From Streptomyces lydicus (GTDB taxonomy: Bacteria > Actinomycetota > Actinomycetes > Streptomycetales > Streptomycetaceae): 64,000 nucleotides of DNA. The position numbers were made by a program, and so were the translations under genes. Positions 34,272 to 43,120 of this stretch are shown here, in pieces (positions within the stretch are counted from its first letter, which is position 1; each line of letters begins with the position of its first letter). The notes beneath the pieces were generated by a model. The model was given only the letters and a program-made list of their open reading frames with translations, ran no database searches and was not told where the DNA came from. Where the stretch lies: NCBI RefSeq assembly GCF_001729485.1, contig NZ_CP017157.1, forward strand, positions 3,720,001 through 3,784,000. Direction: 5' to 3'.

Positions 34272-34646
34272 ATGCGAAAGATCACCAAGGCCGCCGCGTT
34301 GGCACTTGCCGTCGGCGCCCTGTCCACGGTCGGCGCGACCGGTGCCAGCGCCGCCCAGGCCGCGGGCAGCCTGCACGGCTGCCCGTCCGGGGCCGTCTGC
34401 GTCTACCCGCAGAACGCCGGGTGGAACGGCGACCGCCCGTCGCTCGCCTTCTACAGCTACGGCGCCCACAACCTCAGCAACCAGGTCGGGCAGCACTACG
34501 TCCTGAACAACCAGACCGGGGGAGCCACGGCCCGCACCTGCACGGGCTACAACGGTACGGGGGACTGCCAGGGCTACCTCTGGGCCGGCTACTACATCGA
34601 CAAGGACCTGACGCCGATCAACTCGATCCTCCTCGTCCGGCCGTAG
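34272..34646 (+). CDS. Secreted small protein, peptidase inhibitor I36-like
   Basis: A 124-residue secreted protein. The Sec signal peptide (about 1-32) has KK near the N-terminus, a Leu/Ala core and a cleavage site at ASA-A. The mature ~92 residues begin with GCPSGAVCVYPQNAGW and include LSNQVGQHYVLNNQTGG and TCTGYNGTGDCQGYLW, with four Cys suggesting two disulfides. Such small Cys-containing beta-sandwich proteins belong to the I36/crystallin-like group of Streptomyces, typified by metalloprotease inhibitor SMPI. The inhibitor function is inference. ATG with GGGGGA upstream. A very strong terminator follows. Confidence 0.75.
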   Translation: MRKITKAAALALAVGALSTVGATGASAAQAAGSLHGCPSGAVCVYPQNAGWNGDRPSLAFYSYGAHNLSNQVGQHYVLNNQTGGATARTCTGYNGTGDCQGYLWAGYYIDKDLTPINSILLVRP

Positions 34647-34671
34647 CAACAGCCGGACCGTTTCCTCGGTT

Positions 34672-34706
34672 CACTCGGGCCGGCCCGCCAGGGGCCGGCC
34701 CGAGTG
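34672..34706 (+). terminator. Perfect 15-bp terminator hairpin
   Basis: CACTCGGGCCGGCCC and its exact complement flank a five-base loop, 25 bases after the stop of the secreted-protein gene. Confidence 0.85.
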
Positions 34707-34916
34707 CCGTTCTCCCGCCCCGTCGAAGCCGGCCCGCCGGGCCGCGTACCCGGCGGCGGGCGTCGCCGTCGCGACCGGCGACACGTTTTCCGGAACCCGG
34801 CCGGCTCGCGCCCGGCGTCCCCCGCCCCATGTTTACTGCACGTGTTCACTGCACGAGGGAGAGCGTTGCGGGGGAGGAGCGCGGCCCGGGGAGACGACGG
34901 AGGACGGCGGACGCGG

Positions 34917-35891
34917 ATGAACGGCGGCGGACGTACCACCGGCGGGGCGGAGCCGGCCCGCCCGGACGAGTCGATGACGGTGGAGGCCCAGGCGCTGCTG
35001 CCGATGATCTGGGCTGATCCCCAGCACATGGCCGAGCAACTGGCCTTCTTCGCGGTACGGCGGTTCGGTCCCCGCGCCGCGGCCTCCGTGGACCGCCGGA
35101 AGCAGCGCAAGCCGGAGGCCGGGGACGACGAGCTCGCCCTGGACGCCATCGCGCACGGCACGCGGATGACGATCGTCGAGGGTGCGGCGCTCGGCGGGCC
35201 CTTCGTGGTCCTCATGCCGGTGAGTTTCGTGGCGGCCCTGCTCTCCCAGGCCCAGATGATCCTTGAGGTGGCCGCGCTCACGGGACACGACCCCCGCAGT
35301 GAGCGGCGGGTGGCCGACCTGCTGGTCCTCCAGGACGTGTACCCGTCCGTCGAGGAGGCCGAGAGCGCCCTGGTCGGGGTGCGGCGCCATCCAACGGGGG
35401 GCCGGGGCCGGCTCCCCCGGCGCACGCGGTGGTCGCTGATCGTCAGGATGGCGGCCGTCCTCGGCCTCACCGGCGGCGGCGAGAAGCGCAGCAGGCTCCA
35501 GCGGGTGTGCTCGACGGCCGCGCTCACGGCCCTGTTCGCCGTGGGGATGGTGCTGCCGCTGATCTGGGTGCCGGCCCTCTCGGTGCTCTACCGGAACAAC
35601 AGCCTGCGGCTCGGGGCGAAAGCCATGCAGTACTACACCCCGGGTGCCGCGGGGGACCGCATCAGGAACCGACGTGGGTTCACCCGCGTCTTCCGGGCGG
35701 CGGGGGTCGCCGCCGTGCTGCGGGTGGTCGCCCTCACCGTGGTGCCGTTCGCGGCCGGCGCCGCGGTCGCCCTGGCGGGCGTCCGGCTGGTCGGCGGGTT
35801 CTGGGGCACCGCCCTGCTCGTTCTCGTCGTGGCGTCCTTCCTGGCGTCGGCCGTCTGGCTCCTGCGCCGCCGGTCACGCCGCGGGCTGTGA
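34917..35891 (+). CDS. EcsC-like membrane protein
   Basis: A 324-residue protein resembling the EcsC family of unknown function. The N-terminal ~80 residues are hydrophilic. Then comes GPFVVLMPVSFVAALLSQAQ (about 98-117) with ILEVAALTGHDPRSERRVADLL, the best EcsC match. Two further hydrophobic pairs lie at about 205-225 and 263-320, and the tail is basic (RRRSRRGL). ATG at 34917 with GGAGGACGG upstream; an earlier in-frame GTG would add ~25 poor-composition residues. EcsC in Bacillus accompanies an ABC transporter, but no such genes are here. Convergent with the lipoprotein gene, separated by a strong hairpin. Confidence 0.6.
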   Translation: MNGGGRTTGGAEPARPDESMTVEAQALLPMIWADPQHMAEQLAFFAVRRFGPRAAASVDRRKQRKPEAGDDELALDAIAHGTRMTIVEGAALGGPFVVLMPVSFVAALLSQAQMILEVAALTGHDPRSERRVADLLVLQDVYPSVEEAESALVGVRRHPTGGRGRLPRRTRWSLIVRMAAVLGLTGGGEKRSRLQRVCSTAALTALFAVGMVLPLIWVPALSVLYRNNSLRLGAKAMQYYTPGAAGDRIRNRRGFTRVFRAAGVAAVLRVVALTVVPFAAGAAVALAGVRLVGGFWGTALLVLVVASFLASAVWLLRRRSRRGL

Positions 35892-35949
35892 CGGGTGAAC
35901 TCCCTTGCGGGGAAGCCGACTTCGGGGCAGTCGACGCGTCCAGGGAACG

Positions 35950-35983
35950 GTCCGTTGCCGCGCGTCGCGGCGCGGCAACGGAC
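35950..35983. terminator. Bidirectional terminator between convergent genes
   Basis: GTCCGTTGCCGCGC pairs perfectly with GCGCGGCAACGGAC around a six-base loop, between the EcsC-like gene and the lipoprotein gene. Confidence 0.85.
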
Positions 35984-36013
35984 ACCGACGGTGCGGGCGG
36001 CGCGCCTGACCGC

Positions 36014-36754
36014 TTACTTCGCGTGCTGCACCTGTGCCACGAGCCGCTTGGTCAGGCCGAGGCCGGCGGCGCCCATGTCCTTGGACTGGACGTTGTAGAA
36101 GGTGGTGATGACGGCGTTGCCGACCCGGCTCGCCACCAGAGTGGTGCCGCCCTCCCACTCGGGTGCGGAGAGTACGGCCTTGAGGGTCTCGTCGCCCGTC
36201 CCCGGCACCGCCGTGGTCTTGATCGTCACGGCGGCGCTGGCGCCGCTGGAGGTGTCGGTGAACCGGGCGCAGTGCTTGAGCACCTGGTGCAGGCGCGTCA
36301 TGACCGTGTGCGCCTCCGTGCCACGGAAGGTGTCGATCTCCTCGTTGAACTCCTCCTGGGCGGAGTTCGCGAAGTCACCCTGGGCGAAGGCGGCGCTCTC
36401 GATGCCGGTGGTCTGGATCCAGGCGCTGGCCTCCAGCTTCGGGCAGGCGCTCGCCAGGTCGACGGGGGCGCTCGACGAGGGGGCCAGGACCGTGCCCGAG
36501 TCGCGGGTGGCCTTGGGGTCGGCCCGGTAGCCCTTGGGCAGCACGTCGGCCGGCAGCAGCAGGGCCTTCAGCTTGGTGCCGTTCAGCAGGACGGCGTTCG
36601 GGCCGCCCGTTGTGCGCGCGTGCGTCGTGGCAGGGGACGACGCATCGGAGGCGGCCTTCGGGGGACTGCTGGTGCCGCCGGAGGAACAGGCGGCGAGGGC
36701 GAACGACAACACGGCGGGGGCGGCGACCGTCACCACGGCACGGCGGAGCTTCAT
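36014..36754 (-). CDS. Secreted lipoprotein of unknown function
   Basis: A 246-residue predicted lipoprotein. The signal peptide (MKLRRAVVTVAAPAVLSFAL) ends in the lipobox LAAC, Cys23. A Ser/Thr/Pro-rich linker (about 24-50) leads to a globular domain with LLLPADVLPKGYRADP near 65-80 and a late segment VASRVGNAVITTFYNV. It resembles the PknH-sensor-like or sortilin-like extracellular domains of actinobacterial lipoproteins only in general shape; I do not recognise the family. Single gene with its own promoter region on the right. TAA stop, unusual for this genome. Confidence 0.7.
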   Translation of the reverse strand: MKLRRAVVTVAAPAVLSFALAACSSGGTSSPPKAASDASSPATTHARTTGGPNAVLLNGTKLKALLLPADVLPKGYRADPKATRDSGTVLAPSSSAPVDLASACPKLEASAWIQTTGIESAAFAQGDFANSAQEEFNEEIDTFRGTEAHTVMTRLHQVLKHCARFTDTSSGASAAVTIKTTAVPGTGDETLKAVLSAPEWEGGTTLVASRVGNAVITTFYNVQSKDMGAAGLGLTKRLVAQVQHAK

Positions 36755-36987
36755 GAAGCCTTCTTCTGGGTCACGAACGAAATCAGGAAAGCAGGGGAAA
36801 GGCCGTCGCGGTATGGGGGTGTGCGGTGCGGCAGGCGCTGATCGTAAGGCTGCGCGGGCCGGGCGCCCGGTGGCCTCCCGCCGGCCGGCCGGGGGCAGTC
36901 GGGTCCGGCCGGGGGAGGATCTCGGCCAATCCGGGCAGTTGCCCTGACTTACCGAAACTTTCCTATGGGGAAGGTCACGCGGAGTGA

Positions 36988-37007
36988 GTCCCGGCGTCGG
37001 CCGGGAC
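36988..37007 (-). terminator. Hairpin after the SDR gene
   Basis: GTCCCGGC-GTCG-GCCGGGAC, an eight-bp stem 15 bases beyond the SDR stop. The gap 36755-37022 otherwise holds the lipoprotein promoter region and no gene that I can see. Confidence 0.6.
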
Positions 37008-37022
37008 CGCCCACGGGCCGGG

Positions 37023-37730
37023 CTACCAGGGAAGGGGGCCCGCCGCGTCGAAGTACCCTCCGGTCGGGCCGTCCGGGCCCGTCTGCGCCATGCGGACGAT
37101 GATCTCCGCGCCCTCCTCCACGGTCTGCGTGCCGGCGTGCGCGTTCAGGTCCGTCGCGGTGTAACCGGGCTCCACCGCGTTGATCCGCATGCCCGGGAAC
37201 GCCTTCGCGAACTGCACGGTGAGCATGTTCACCGCGGCCTTGGACGCCGGGTAGGCCACCCCCGGGTACGCGTACGCCGGGGTGCCCGCCTCGCTGACCC
37301 GGGTCAGCGAGGCCAGTCCGCTGCTGACATTGACCACGACCGGGGCGGCGGACCGCTGCAGCAGCGGCAGGAAGGCGTGGGTCACGCGCACCGTGCCGAA
37401 GACGTTCGTCTCGAACACGTGGCGCATCGCCTCCCCGGTCACCTCCGCGGCGCCGAGCACGCCGCCGCCCGGTGCCCGTCCCTCGACGCCGGCGTTGTTG
37501 ACCAGCACGTCCAGTCCGCCGTCGGCCTCGACGGCCCGCGCCGCGGCGGCCACGGACGCGTCGTCCGTGACGTCGATGAGGACCGTGCGCGCACCCAGCT
37601 GCTCGGCGGCGCGCCGCCCGCGTTCGGCGTCCCGGCTGCCGACGTAGACGGTGTGACCTGCTGCGACGAGTCGGCGGGCGGTCTCGAGGCCGAGACCCTT
37701 GTTGGCTCCGGTGATCAGTGTTGTCGTCAT
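37023..37730 (-). CDS. Short-chain dehydrogenase/reductase
   Basis: A 235-residue classical SDR. The cofactor motif TLITGANKGLGLETARRL is at the N-terminus. DVLVNNAGVEG (about 85-95) follows, then the catalytic triad Ser in VNVSSGLASL, Tyr-x3-Lys in YPASKAAVNML and the later EPGYTATDLN. A slightly short loop and lack of a C-terminal extension fit a carbonyl or ketone reductase. ATG at 37730. It is followed leftward by a hairpin and is separate from the membrane-protein gene upstream, although both could be read from the MerR-controlled promoter (the gap is 135 bases). Confidence 0.9.
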   Translation of the reverse strand: MTTTLITGANKGLGLETARRLVAAGHTVYVGSRDAERGRRAAEQLGARTVLIDVTDDASVAAAARAVEADGGLDVLVNNAGVEGRAPGGGVLGAAEVTGEAMRHVFETNVFGTVRVTHAFLPLLQRSAAPVVVNVSSGLASLTRVSEAGTPAYAYPGVAYPASKAAVNMLTVQFAKAFPGMRINAVEPGYTATDLNAHAGTQTVEEGAEIIVRMAQTGPDGPTGGYFDAAGPLPW

Positions 37731-37865
37731 GCCTTCAGGCTCCCGCCGGACGGTGCGGGCAGCCAGACGTCCCGTCTTCCTGGGACTGCCGGTACCAGGA
37801 AGACCGCAGAGGAGCCGGCCCTGCGGCTGCTCGGCAGGCTGACCGGGATGCCGACGGGCAGGCGG

Positions 37866-38336
37866 TCAGCCGACGGTCTCCCCGGCGCCGGCCGTCCGCG
37901 CGCCGCCGCCGACGCGCCCGACCCGACGGCCGCGCCACCACGGCACGAGCTCGACGACGCCGAACGCCGCCTCGACGACGAAGAACAGCCACAGCAGCCG
38001 GGTGGCCCCGTGCATCGCCGCATACGCCTGCCACAGCGCGAACAGCACGCGCGCGGCACCGTCGTACAACCCGTGCACCGGCAGCGGTCCGACCAGGCGC
38101 AGCAGGGCCCAGACGACCACGACGGAGCCCAGCAGGTTCGCGTACAGGGTCTGCATCGGATCGAGCGGCGGCAGCGTGCCCAGCCCCAGCGCGCGCCCCC
38201 ACGACGACAGCGCGTCGTGCACCAGGGCGTATGTCCACGGCGTCGCGAATCCCGCCGTGACGACGAGGTCGTACCAGGCACTCGCGCGCACGACGCGCAG
38301 ATAGCCGGGACCGGCAGGGCTGAACGGACGTGTCAT
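37866..38336 (-). CDS. Small polytopic membrane protein under a MerR-type promoter
   Basis: A 156-residue membrane protein with about four helices (segments near 20-40, 60-85, 95-112 and 118-135). No conserved catalytic residue is evident. A basic C-terminus ends in GGGARTAGAGETVG. ATG at 38336 was chosen over a longer extension that would cross the promoter. It lies behind a promoter with a 19-base spacer typical of MerR control, and the MerR gene is divergent, so it is the probable direct target. The family was not recognised. Confidence 0.7.
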   Translation of the reverse strand: MTRPFSPAGPGYLRVVRASAWYDLVVTAGFATPWTYALVHDALSSWGRALGLGTLPPLDPMQTLYANLLGSVVVVWALLRLVGPLPVHGLYDGAARVLFALWQAYAAMHGATRLLWLFFVVEAAFGVVELVPWWRGRRVGRVGGGARTAGAGETVG

Positions 38337-38374
38337 GGTGAGGCTCCTGTCGTTCTCGTGGCAACGACGCCTCA

Positions 38375-38405
38375 CGCTAAACAGTGGACTACGCTCCAAG
38401 GTCAA
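38375..38405 (-). promoter_or_regulatory. MerR-type promoter with 19-base spacer
   Basis: On the minus strand TTGACC (38405-38400) is followed, 19 bases on, by TTAGCG (38380-38375). The spacer holds the dyad TGGA-6-TCCA. Overlong spacers with an internal dyad are the hallmark of MerR-activated promoters. Confidence 0.6.
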
Positions 38406-38427
38406 GCCCGGAACATGACGGAGGGTC

Positions 38428-38793
38428 ATGCGTATCGGAGAGCTGGCCGCGCAAACGGGCCTGACCAAGGACGCCATCCGGTTCTACGAGAAGGTCGGTC
38501 TGCTCACCGGCCGCCGGCTGTCCAACGGCTACCGCGACTTCCCGCCCGAGGCCGTGCCCTGGCTGCACTACGTCCGCACCGCGCAGACCCTCGGATTCTC
38601 GCTGGCCGAGATCGCGCGGCACGGCGAGGAACTGCGTGACGCACCGGACACCGCGGAGGCGCTGTCCGCGCTGCTGGCGGAGAAGATCCGGCTCATCGAC
38701 GCGCGGATGGCCGAACTCGCCGCCCTGCGCGCCGACCTCGACGCGCGCGTCGGCACCGGCTGCCCCCTCCGCGCGGCCGACGCCGTGGGCTGA
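38428..38793 (+). CDS. MerR family transcriptional regulator
   Basis: A 121-residue regulator. The N-terminal winged HTH is unmistakable: MRIGELAAQTGLTKDAIRFYE, then VGLLTGRRLSNGYRDFPPEAV. The dimerisation helix runs at about 78-112. One Cys near the C-terminus (TGCPLRAAD) could contribute to ligand or metal binding, but the usual paired Cys of metal sensors is absent. ATG at 38428 with GGAGGGTC upstream. Divergent from the four-helix membrane protein, whose promoter it probably activates; the SDR beyond may also be in the regulon. Confidence 0.9.
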   Translation: MRIGELAAQTGLTKDAIRFYEKVGLLTGRRLSNGYRDFPPEAVPWLHYVRTAQTLGFSLAEIARHGEELRDAPDTAEALSALLAEKIRLIDARMAELAALRADLDARVGTGCPLRAADAVG

Positions 38794-38835
38794 ACCCGCG
38801 CCCGGCGCGGCAGACCGCTTCCCGGACCGCGCGGG

Positions 38836-39312
38836 TCACATGCGCTTGGCGCCCGCCTTGATGGCGTCGCGGATGCGGGAGTACGTACCGCAGCGGCAGA
38901 TGTTGCGGATCCGGTCGAGGTCGGCGTCGGTGACCTCGCGGCCCTCGGCGGCGGCCTGCCGGACCTTGGCGACGGCGGTCATGATCTGGCCGGGCTGGCA
39001 GTAGCCGCACTGGGCGACATCGAGGTCGAGCCACGCCTCCTGCATGGGGTGCAGGTCCTCGCCCACCGTCGCGGGCAGGCCCTCGATCGTGGTGATCTCG
39101 TCGTCCGGCGCGATCTTCGAGACGGGGACGGAACAGGGGTTGAACGCCTTGCCGTTGAGGTGCGAGGTGCACGCCTGGCACACGCCGAGACCGCAGCCGT
39201 ACTTGGGCCCGGTGACGCCGAGCAGGTCGCGCAGGACCCAGAGCAGGCGCACGTCGTCCTCGGCCTCGACGGTGATCCGCCTGCCGTTCAGCGTGAAGGT
39301 GTGGCTGGGCAT
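38836..39312 (-). CDS. (2Fe-2S) subunit of a molybdenum hydroxylase
   Basis: A 158-residue iron-sulfur subunit (IorA/CoxS-like) passing electrons from the molybdenum centre. The plant-type ferredoxin cluster cysteines are in YGCGLGVCQACTSH and NPCS (about 39-60). The second cluster is in QCGYCQPGQIM (about 101) and ICRCGTYSRIRDAI (about 138). It carries no export signal of its own, so it would be carried out with the Tat-signalled large subunit. Downstream of the large subunit by 32 bases. No FAD subunit gene is present, as in the two-subunit isoquinoline oxidoreductase-type enzymes that use a cytochrome acceptor. Confidence 0.9.
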   Translation of the reverse strand: MPSHTFTLNGRRITVEAEDDVRLLWVLRDLLGVTGPKYGCGLGVCQACTSHLNGKAFNPCSVPVSKIAPDDEITTIEGLPATVGEDLHPMQEAWLDLDVAQCGYCQPGQIMTAVAKVRQAAAEGREVTDADLDRIRNICRCGTYSRIRDAIKAGAKRM

Positions 39313-39344
39313 GGGTGTCGTACTCCTCAGCAGGCGTGGACGAG

Positions 39345-41681
39345 TCAGAAGGCGCGGTCGAGACCGTCGGTGGGGGACCGGGGCGTGGACGGTTCGAGCG
39401 GCAGCGGCTCGAAACTGAGGGTGCCGTGGTTGATCGGGAAGCGGGTCGGCAGTGTGCCGGTGGCCCGCGCGTAGGCGCAGGCGACGGCGGCGAAGGCCGG
39501 GGCCACACCGAGCTCACCGGCCCCGGACGGCTTGTCGCCGGTGCTCGGCATGACGACGACCCGCAGCTCCGGCGGGGTGTTCCACTGCCGGGTGTAGAAG
39601 TACTCGTCCCAGCTGCCCTCCAGGGGGATGCCGTCCTTGATGTGCAGGCTGGAGGTGAGCGCCAGCGCCAGCGCGTCGTTCAGGCAGCCCGCCATCTGCG
39701 CCTCCAGACCACGGGGGTTGAGGGCGAACCCGGCGTCGACCACCATCAGCGCCTTGGTGACGCGCGGCCCGGTCACCGCGTCCCGGATCTTCCGGTTCAC
39801 GGTCTCCGGCCGGCAGTCGATCTCGACGAGCGTGGCGACCGCACCCCGGTACTCCGCGTGCAGCCCGATGCCCTGCGCCGTGCCCGCGGGCAGTGCGGTG
39901 CCCCAGTTGCCCACCTCGACCGCCTTGTCCAGCACGGCCCGCAGCCGCTCGTCCTTGAGGAACCCGCGACGGAAGGCGACGGGATCCTTGCCCATGCGCA
40001 GCGCCAGCTGATCGACGATCAGTTCCCGGGCACATGTCACGTTCGGCGAGTAGATGTTGCGCATGCTGCCGGTGTTGAACCCCAGCGGCACCTCGTTGAG
40101 CAGCTGGGTGGTGACGCCGAAGTCGTACGGGGAGGACTGGGACAGCTCGAAGATCGTCTCGGCGAAGGACAGATTGCCCGCGACGGGCAGTTTCGCCGCC
40201 GTCGACGTGATCATCTCGCCGAGCCCGTGCCCGAAGTCGGTCTGCGCGCTGGTGTGCCGCTGCTCGTAACTGAGGACCTGCCCGAGCGCGTAGGTGGCGC
40301 GCACCCGCGAGAGCGACATCGGGTGCGTACGGCCCTGGCGGAAGGAGTCGGTACGGGACCATGACAGCTTGACCGGCTTGCCCGTCTTCTGCGAGATCTC
40401 CGCGGCCTCGGCGGCCACGTCGTGGAACAGGTGCCGCCCGAACGAGCCACCCCCGTCCACCACATGCACCGTCACCGCGTGCCGGGGCAGACCGAGACGC
40501 TCGGCGATCTCGCGCTGGGCGACGATCGGGACCTTGAGGCTCGCCCATATCTCGGCACGGTCGGCACGGACGTCGGCGATCGCGTTGTCCGGCTCCAGCG
40601 GACTGTTGCTGGCGAACGCGAAGCTGAACTCCGCATCGATCTTCTTGGTGAGCAGCGGCGGCACGGCCATGGGGAGCGCGGCCGCCCGGAGCTTGCGCAG
40701 CACGGTCTCGTCGGACTCCCCGTCCACGGTGCCGGGGCCCCAGGTCACCTCCAGGGCACGCAGTGCGTCGATGCACTGGCCGAACGTCTCCCCGCGCACC
40801 GCCACCCCGTGCCGGATCGTCACGACATCGGTGATGCCCGGCATCCGCCGCACGGCATCGGCGTTGTGGACCGCCCGCACCGTGCCGTTGAGCGTCGGCG
40901 GCCTGCGCACCATGGCCGGCTTGGCGCCGGGCACCTGGTGGTCCATGCCGAACCGCTTCCGGCCGGTGACGGCGTCGAGCGCGTCGATCCGGTTGCGGGA
41001 CGTGCCCAGCACGGTGAACTCGGACGGCTCCTTGAGGCGGGGGCGGGCCGCGGCCGGCCGCACACGGGCGCTGGCCGCGGCTTCCGCGAGCGAGCCGTAC
41101 GTGGCGTGCCGCCGCGTGCCGTACGCCACGACGCCGTCCCGGGTGGTCAGCTCCGAGGCCGCAACGCCCCACTGCTCCGCGGCAGTTGACATGAGTCGCT
41201 CGCGCGCGACGGCCGCCGCGGTGCGCACCGGGAGATACATGCTGCGCATCGAGTTGGAGCCGCCGGTGAGCTGGTTCATCAGCAGTTCCGGGCGCGCGTC
41301 GGCGAGCGAGACGCGCACCTTCTCCAGTGGCAGGTCCAGTTCCTCGGCGACCATCATCGCGACGGCCGTGGTCATGCCCTGACCGACCTCCGCCCGCGGC
41401 ACCGCGAACGAGGCGGTGCCGTCGGAGTGCACCCGGACGGTGATCAGACCCGAGGTGGGCGCCGCCGCCAGGTTCTGCAGGTCTCCGAGGTCGAAGAGGT
41501 CCTCGGGCTGCGGCGGGGACGGCACCGCCGCCTCCGCCGCCGGCCCGTCGACCGCGTCCAGCCCGAAACGCACGCCCACGGCGAGGGTCGGCGCCGCCAG
41601 GAGATAGGCCAGCACTCTGCGGCGGCCCACCTCCTCGGGCACCGACTGCGGATTCCGTGACGAGCGGCTCGGTTCTGCCAT
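39345..41681 (-). CDS. Molybdopterin large subunit of an IorB-type aldehyde/heteroaromatic oxidoreductase
   Basis: A 778-residue molybdenum-cofactor subunit. It starts with a Tat-like leader (RRRVLAYLLAAPTLAVGVRF, about 20-39). The MoCo domain motifs include PRAEVGQGMTTAVAMM (about 95-110), VVDGGGSFGRHLFHDVAAEA and, near the end, GAGELGVAP with the catalytic Glu. The arrangement with early VGQG and no separate FAD subunit matches IorB-type enzymes, which hydroxylate N-heterocycles or oxidise aldehydes. ATG at 41681 with GGAGGGATC upstream. The operon order is large then small subunit. Nearby molybdopterin maturation genes (XdhC-like) are not in the window. Confidence 0.88.
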   Translation of the reverse strand: MAEPSRSSRNPQSVPEEVGRRRVLAYLLAAPTLAVGVRFGLDAVDGPAAEAAVPSPPQPEDLFDLGDLQNLAAAPTSGLITVRVHSDGTASFAVPRAEVGQGMTTAVAMMVAEELDLPLEKVRVSLADARPELLMNQLTGGSNSMRSMYLPVRTAAAVARERLMSTAAEQWGVAASELTTRDGVVAYGTRRHATYGSLAEAAASARVRPAAARPRLKEPSEFTVLGTSRNRIDALDAVTGRKRFGMDHQVPGAKPAMVRRPPTLNGTVRAVHNADAVRRMPGITDVVTIRHGVAVRGETFGQCIDALRALEVTWGPGTVDGESDETVLRKLRAAALPMAVPPLLTKKIDAEFSFAFASNSPLEPDNAIADVRADRAEIWASLKVPIVAQREIAERLGLPRHAVTVHVVDGGGSFGRHLFHDVAAEAAEISQKTGKPVKLSWSRTDSFRQGRTHPMSLSRVRATYALGQVLSYEQRHTSAQTDFGHGLGEMITSTAAKLPVAGNLSFAETIFELSQSSPYDFGVTTQLLNEVPLGFNTGSMRNIYSPNVTCARELIVDQLALRMGKDPVAFRRGFLKDERLRAVLDKAVEVGNWGTALPAGTAQGIGLHAEYRGAVATLVEIDCRPETVNRKIRDAVTGPRVTKALMVVDAGFALNPRGLEAQMAGCLNDALALALTSSLHIKDGIPLEGSWDEYFYTRQWNTPPELRVVVMPSTGDKPSGAGELGVAPAFAAVACAYARATGTLPTRFPINHGTLSFEPLPLEPSTPRSPTDGLDRAF

Positions 41682-41927
41682 GCGTGATCCCTCCAGGAGG
41701 CCGAACGGGCAGGCATCTGCGGCCCGTTCCGCAACCCGGAGCCTGTCACGAGGCGGCGGGCGCGGACCAGGGTCATGTTGCGAAGCTTTGGTGCCGAGCC
41801 GTCCACCCGAGCGCGGGGGCAACGATCGCTGAACGGTGCGGTGCGGGAGCCCACCCTTGGGCCGATGGCCTGGTATTCCCGTGAGCGGCGCGGGGCGGAG
41901 AGCCGAACCGGGTAGAGGAGGGGGTGC

Positions 41928-43064
41928 ATGCACCACGCCCCCCGAGTGCCTGACGGCCACGGCTTCACGGGAAGTTCTCAGATGATCAGCAGGCGGACCT
42001 TCGGAAGGCTCTTCGGCGCGGGAGCGGCCACCGCCTCGGCGGCCGGCCTCTCCGCCGCGTGCTCGACGGCGGCGCACCGGGACGACGATCCGTTTCCGCG
42101 CGCGACCGGGCAGGGCAGGAAGGAGCCCGGGGCGGCCCCGTCGTTCGGTGCGTTGAAGCAGGTCAGGGCCGGTGTGCTGAACATCGGATACGCCGAGGCG
42201 GGCCCGGCACACGGGCCCCCGGTCATTCTGCTGCACGGCTGGCCCTACGACATCCACAGCTACACCGCCGTCGCGCCCCTGCTGGCGGAAAAGGGCTACC
42301 GCGTCATCGTTCCGTATCTGCGGGGCCACGGCACGACGCGCTTCCTCTCGGACCGCACGTTCCGCAACGCACAGCAGTCGGTCTTCGCCCTCGACATCCT
42401 CGCCCTGATGGACGCGCTGCGGATCGACCGGGCGATCCTCGCCGGCTACGACTGGGGCTCGCGGACGGCGGACATCATCGCGGTGCTCCGGCCGGAGCGG
42501 GTCACGGGCCTGGTCTCGGTGTCCGGCTATCTGATCACCAACCGTGAGGCCAACAAGAAGCCGTTGCCGCCGAAGCTCGAATGGGCATGGTGGTACCAGT
42601 TCTACTTCGCCACCGAGAGAGGCCGGCTCGGCCTCGCGGAGAACCGGCACGACCTGGCGCGGCTGGTCTGGAAGTTCAACTCCCCGACCTGGGATTTCGA
42701 TACCGCCACCTTCGACCGGACCGCGGCAGCCTTCGACAATCCCGACTACGTCGGCATCGTGATCCACAATTACCGTTGGCGACTGGGCCTGGCCCCGGGC
42801 GACCCGCGGTACGACGACCTCGAAGAGCGGCTCGCCCGGGGCCCGGCCATCACCGTGCCCACCGTCACCCTTGACGGCGGCGCCGACCCCTTCACCCCCG
42901 CGGGCGGCGGCGCGTCGTATCGCCACAAGTTCACCGGCCGCTACGCACACCGCACGCTGAAGGGCATCGGCCACAACGTGCCCCAGGAAGCGCCCCGAGC
43001 CTTCGCCCGGGCCGTCATGGACGTCGACGCCTTCCGCGGCGCCGGGCGGCGGCCCGCCACCTGA
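41928..43064 (+). CDS. Tat-exported alpha/beta hydrolase (epoxide hydrolase/dehalogenase-like)
   Basis: A 378-residue alpha/beta hydrolase. The N-terminus carries SRRTFGRLFGAGAATA, a Tat signal, followed by a lipobox-like SAAC (about residue 45). The body has VILLHGWPYDIHSY (oxyanion HGxP motif), VPYLRGHGTT, nucleophile Asp in LAGYDWGSRTADI, and a late His in KGIGHNVPQEAP. The Asp nucleophile with the HGWP motif places it with epoxide hydrolases and haloalkane or fluoroacetate dehalogenases. ATG at 41928 has AGGAGGGGG upstream; the ATG at 41982 just before the twin Arg is a weaker alternative. Divergent from the molybdenum hydroxylase; cooperation is possible but unproven. Confidence 0.82.
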   Translation: MHHAPRVPDGHGFTGSSQMISRRTFGRLFGAGAATASAAGLSAACSTAAHRDDDPFPRATGQGRKEPGAAPSFGALKQVRAGVLNIGYAEAGPAHGPPVILLHGWPYDIHSYTAVAPLLAEKGYRVIVPYLRGHGTTRFLSDRTFRNAQQSVFALDILALMDALRIDRAILAGYDWGSRTADIIAVLRPERVTGLVSVSGYLITNREANKKPLPPKLEWAWWYQFYFATERGRLGLAENRHDLARLVWKFNSPTWDFDTATFDRTAAAFDNPDYVGIVIHNYRWRLGLAPGDPRYDDLEERLARGPAITVPTVTLDGGADPFTPAGGGASYRHKFTGRYAHRTLKGIGHNVPQEAPRAFARAVMDVDAFRGAGRRPAT

Positions 43065-43075
43065 CACCCCGGCCG

Positions 43076-43120
43076 GCCCCGTCCTGAACCGCGCGTCCAC
43101 CGCCGGCACCCGGACGGGGC
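43076..43120 (+). terminator. Weak hairpin after the hydrolase
   Basis: GCCCCGTCC pairs with GGACGGGGC across a 27-base loop, starting 11 bases after the stop and ending 75 bases before gvpO. Confidence 0.3.
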
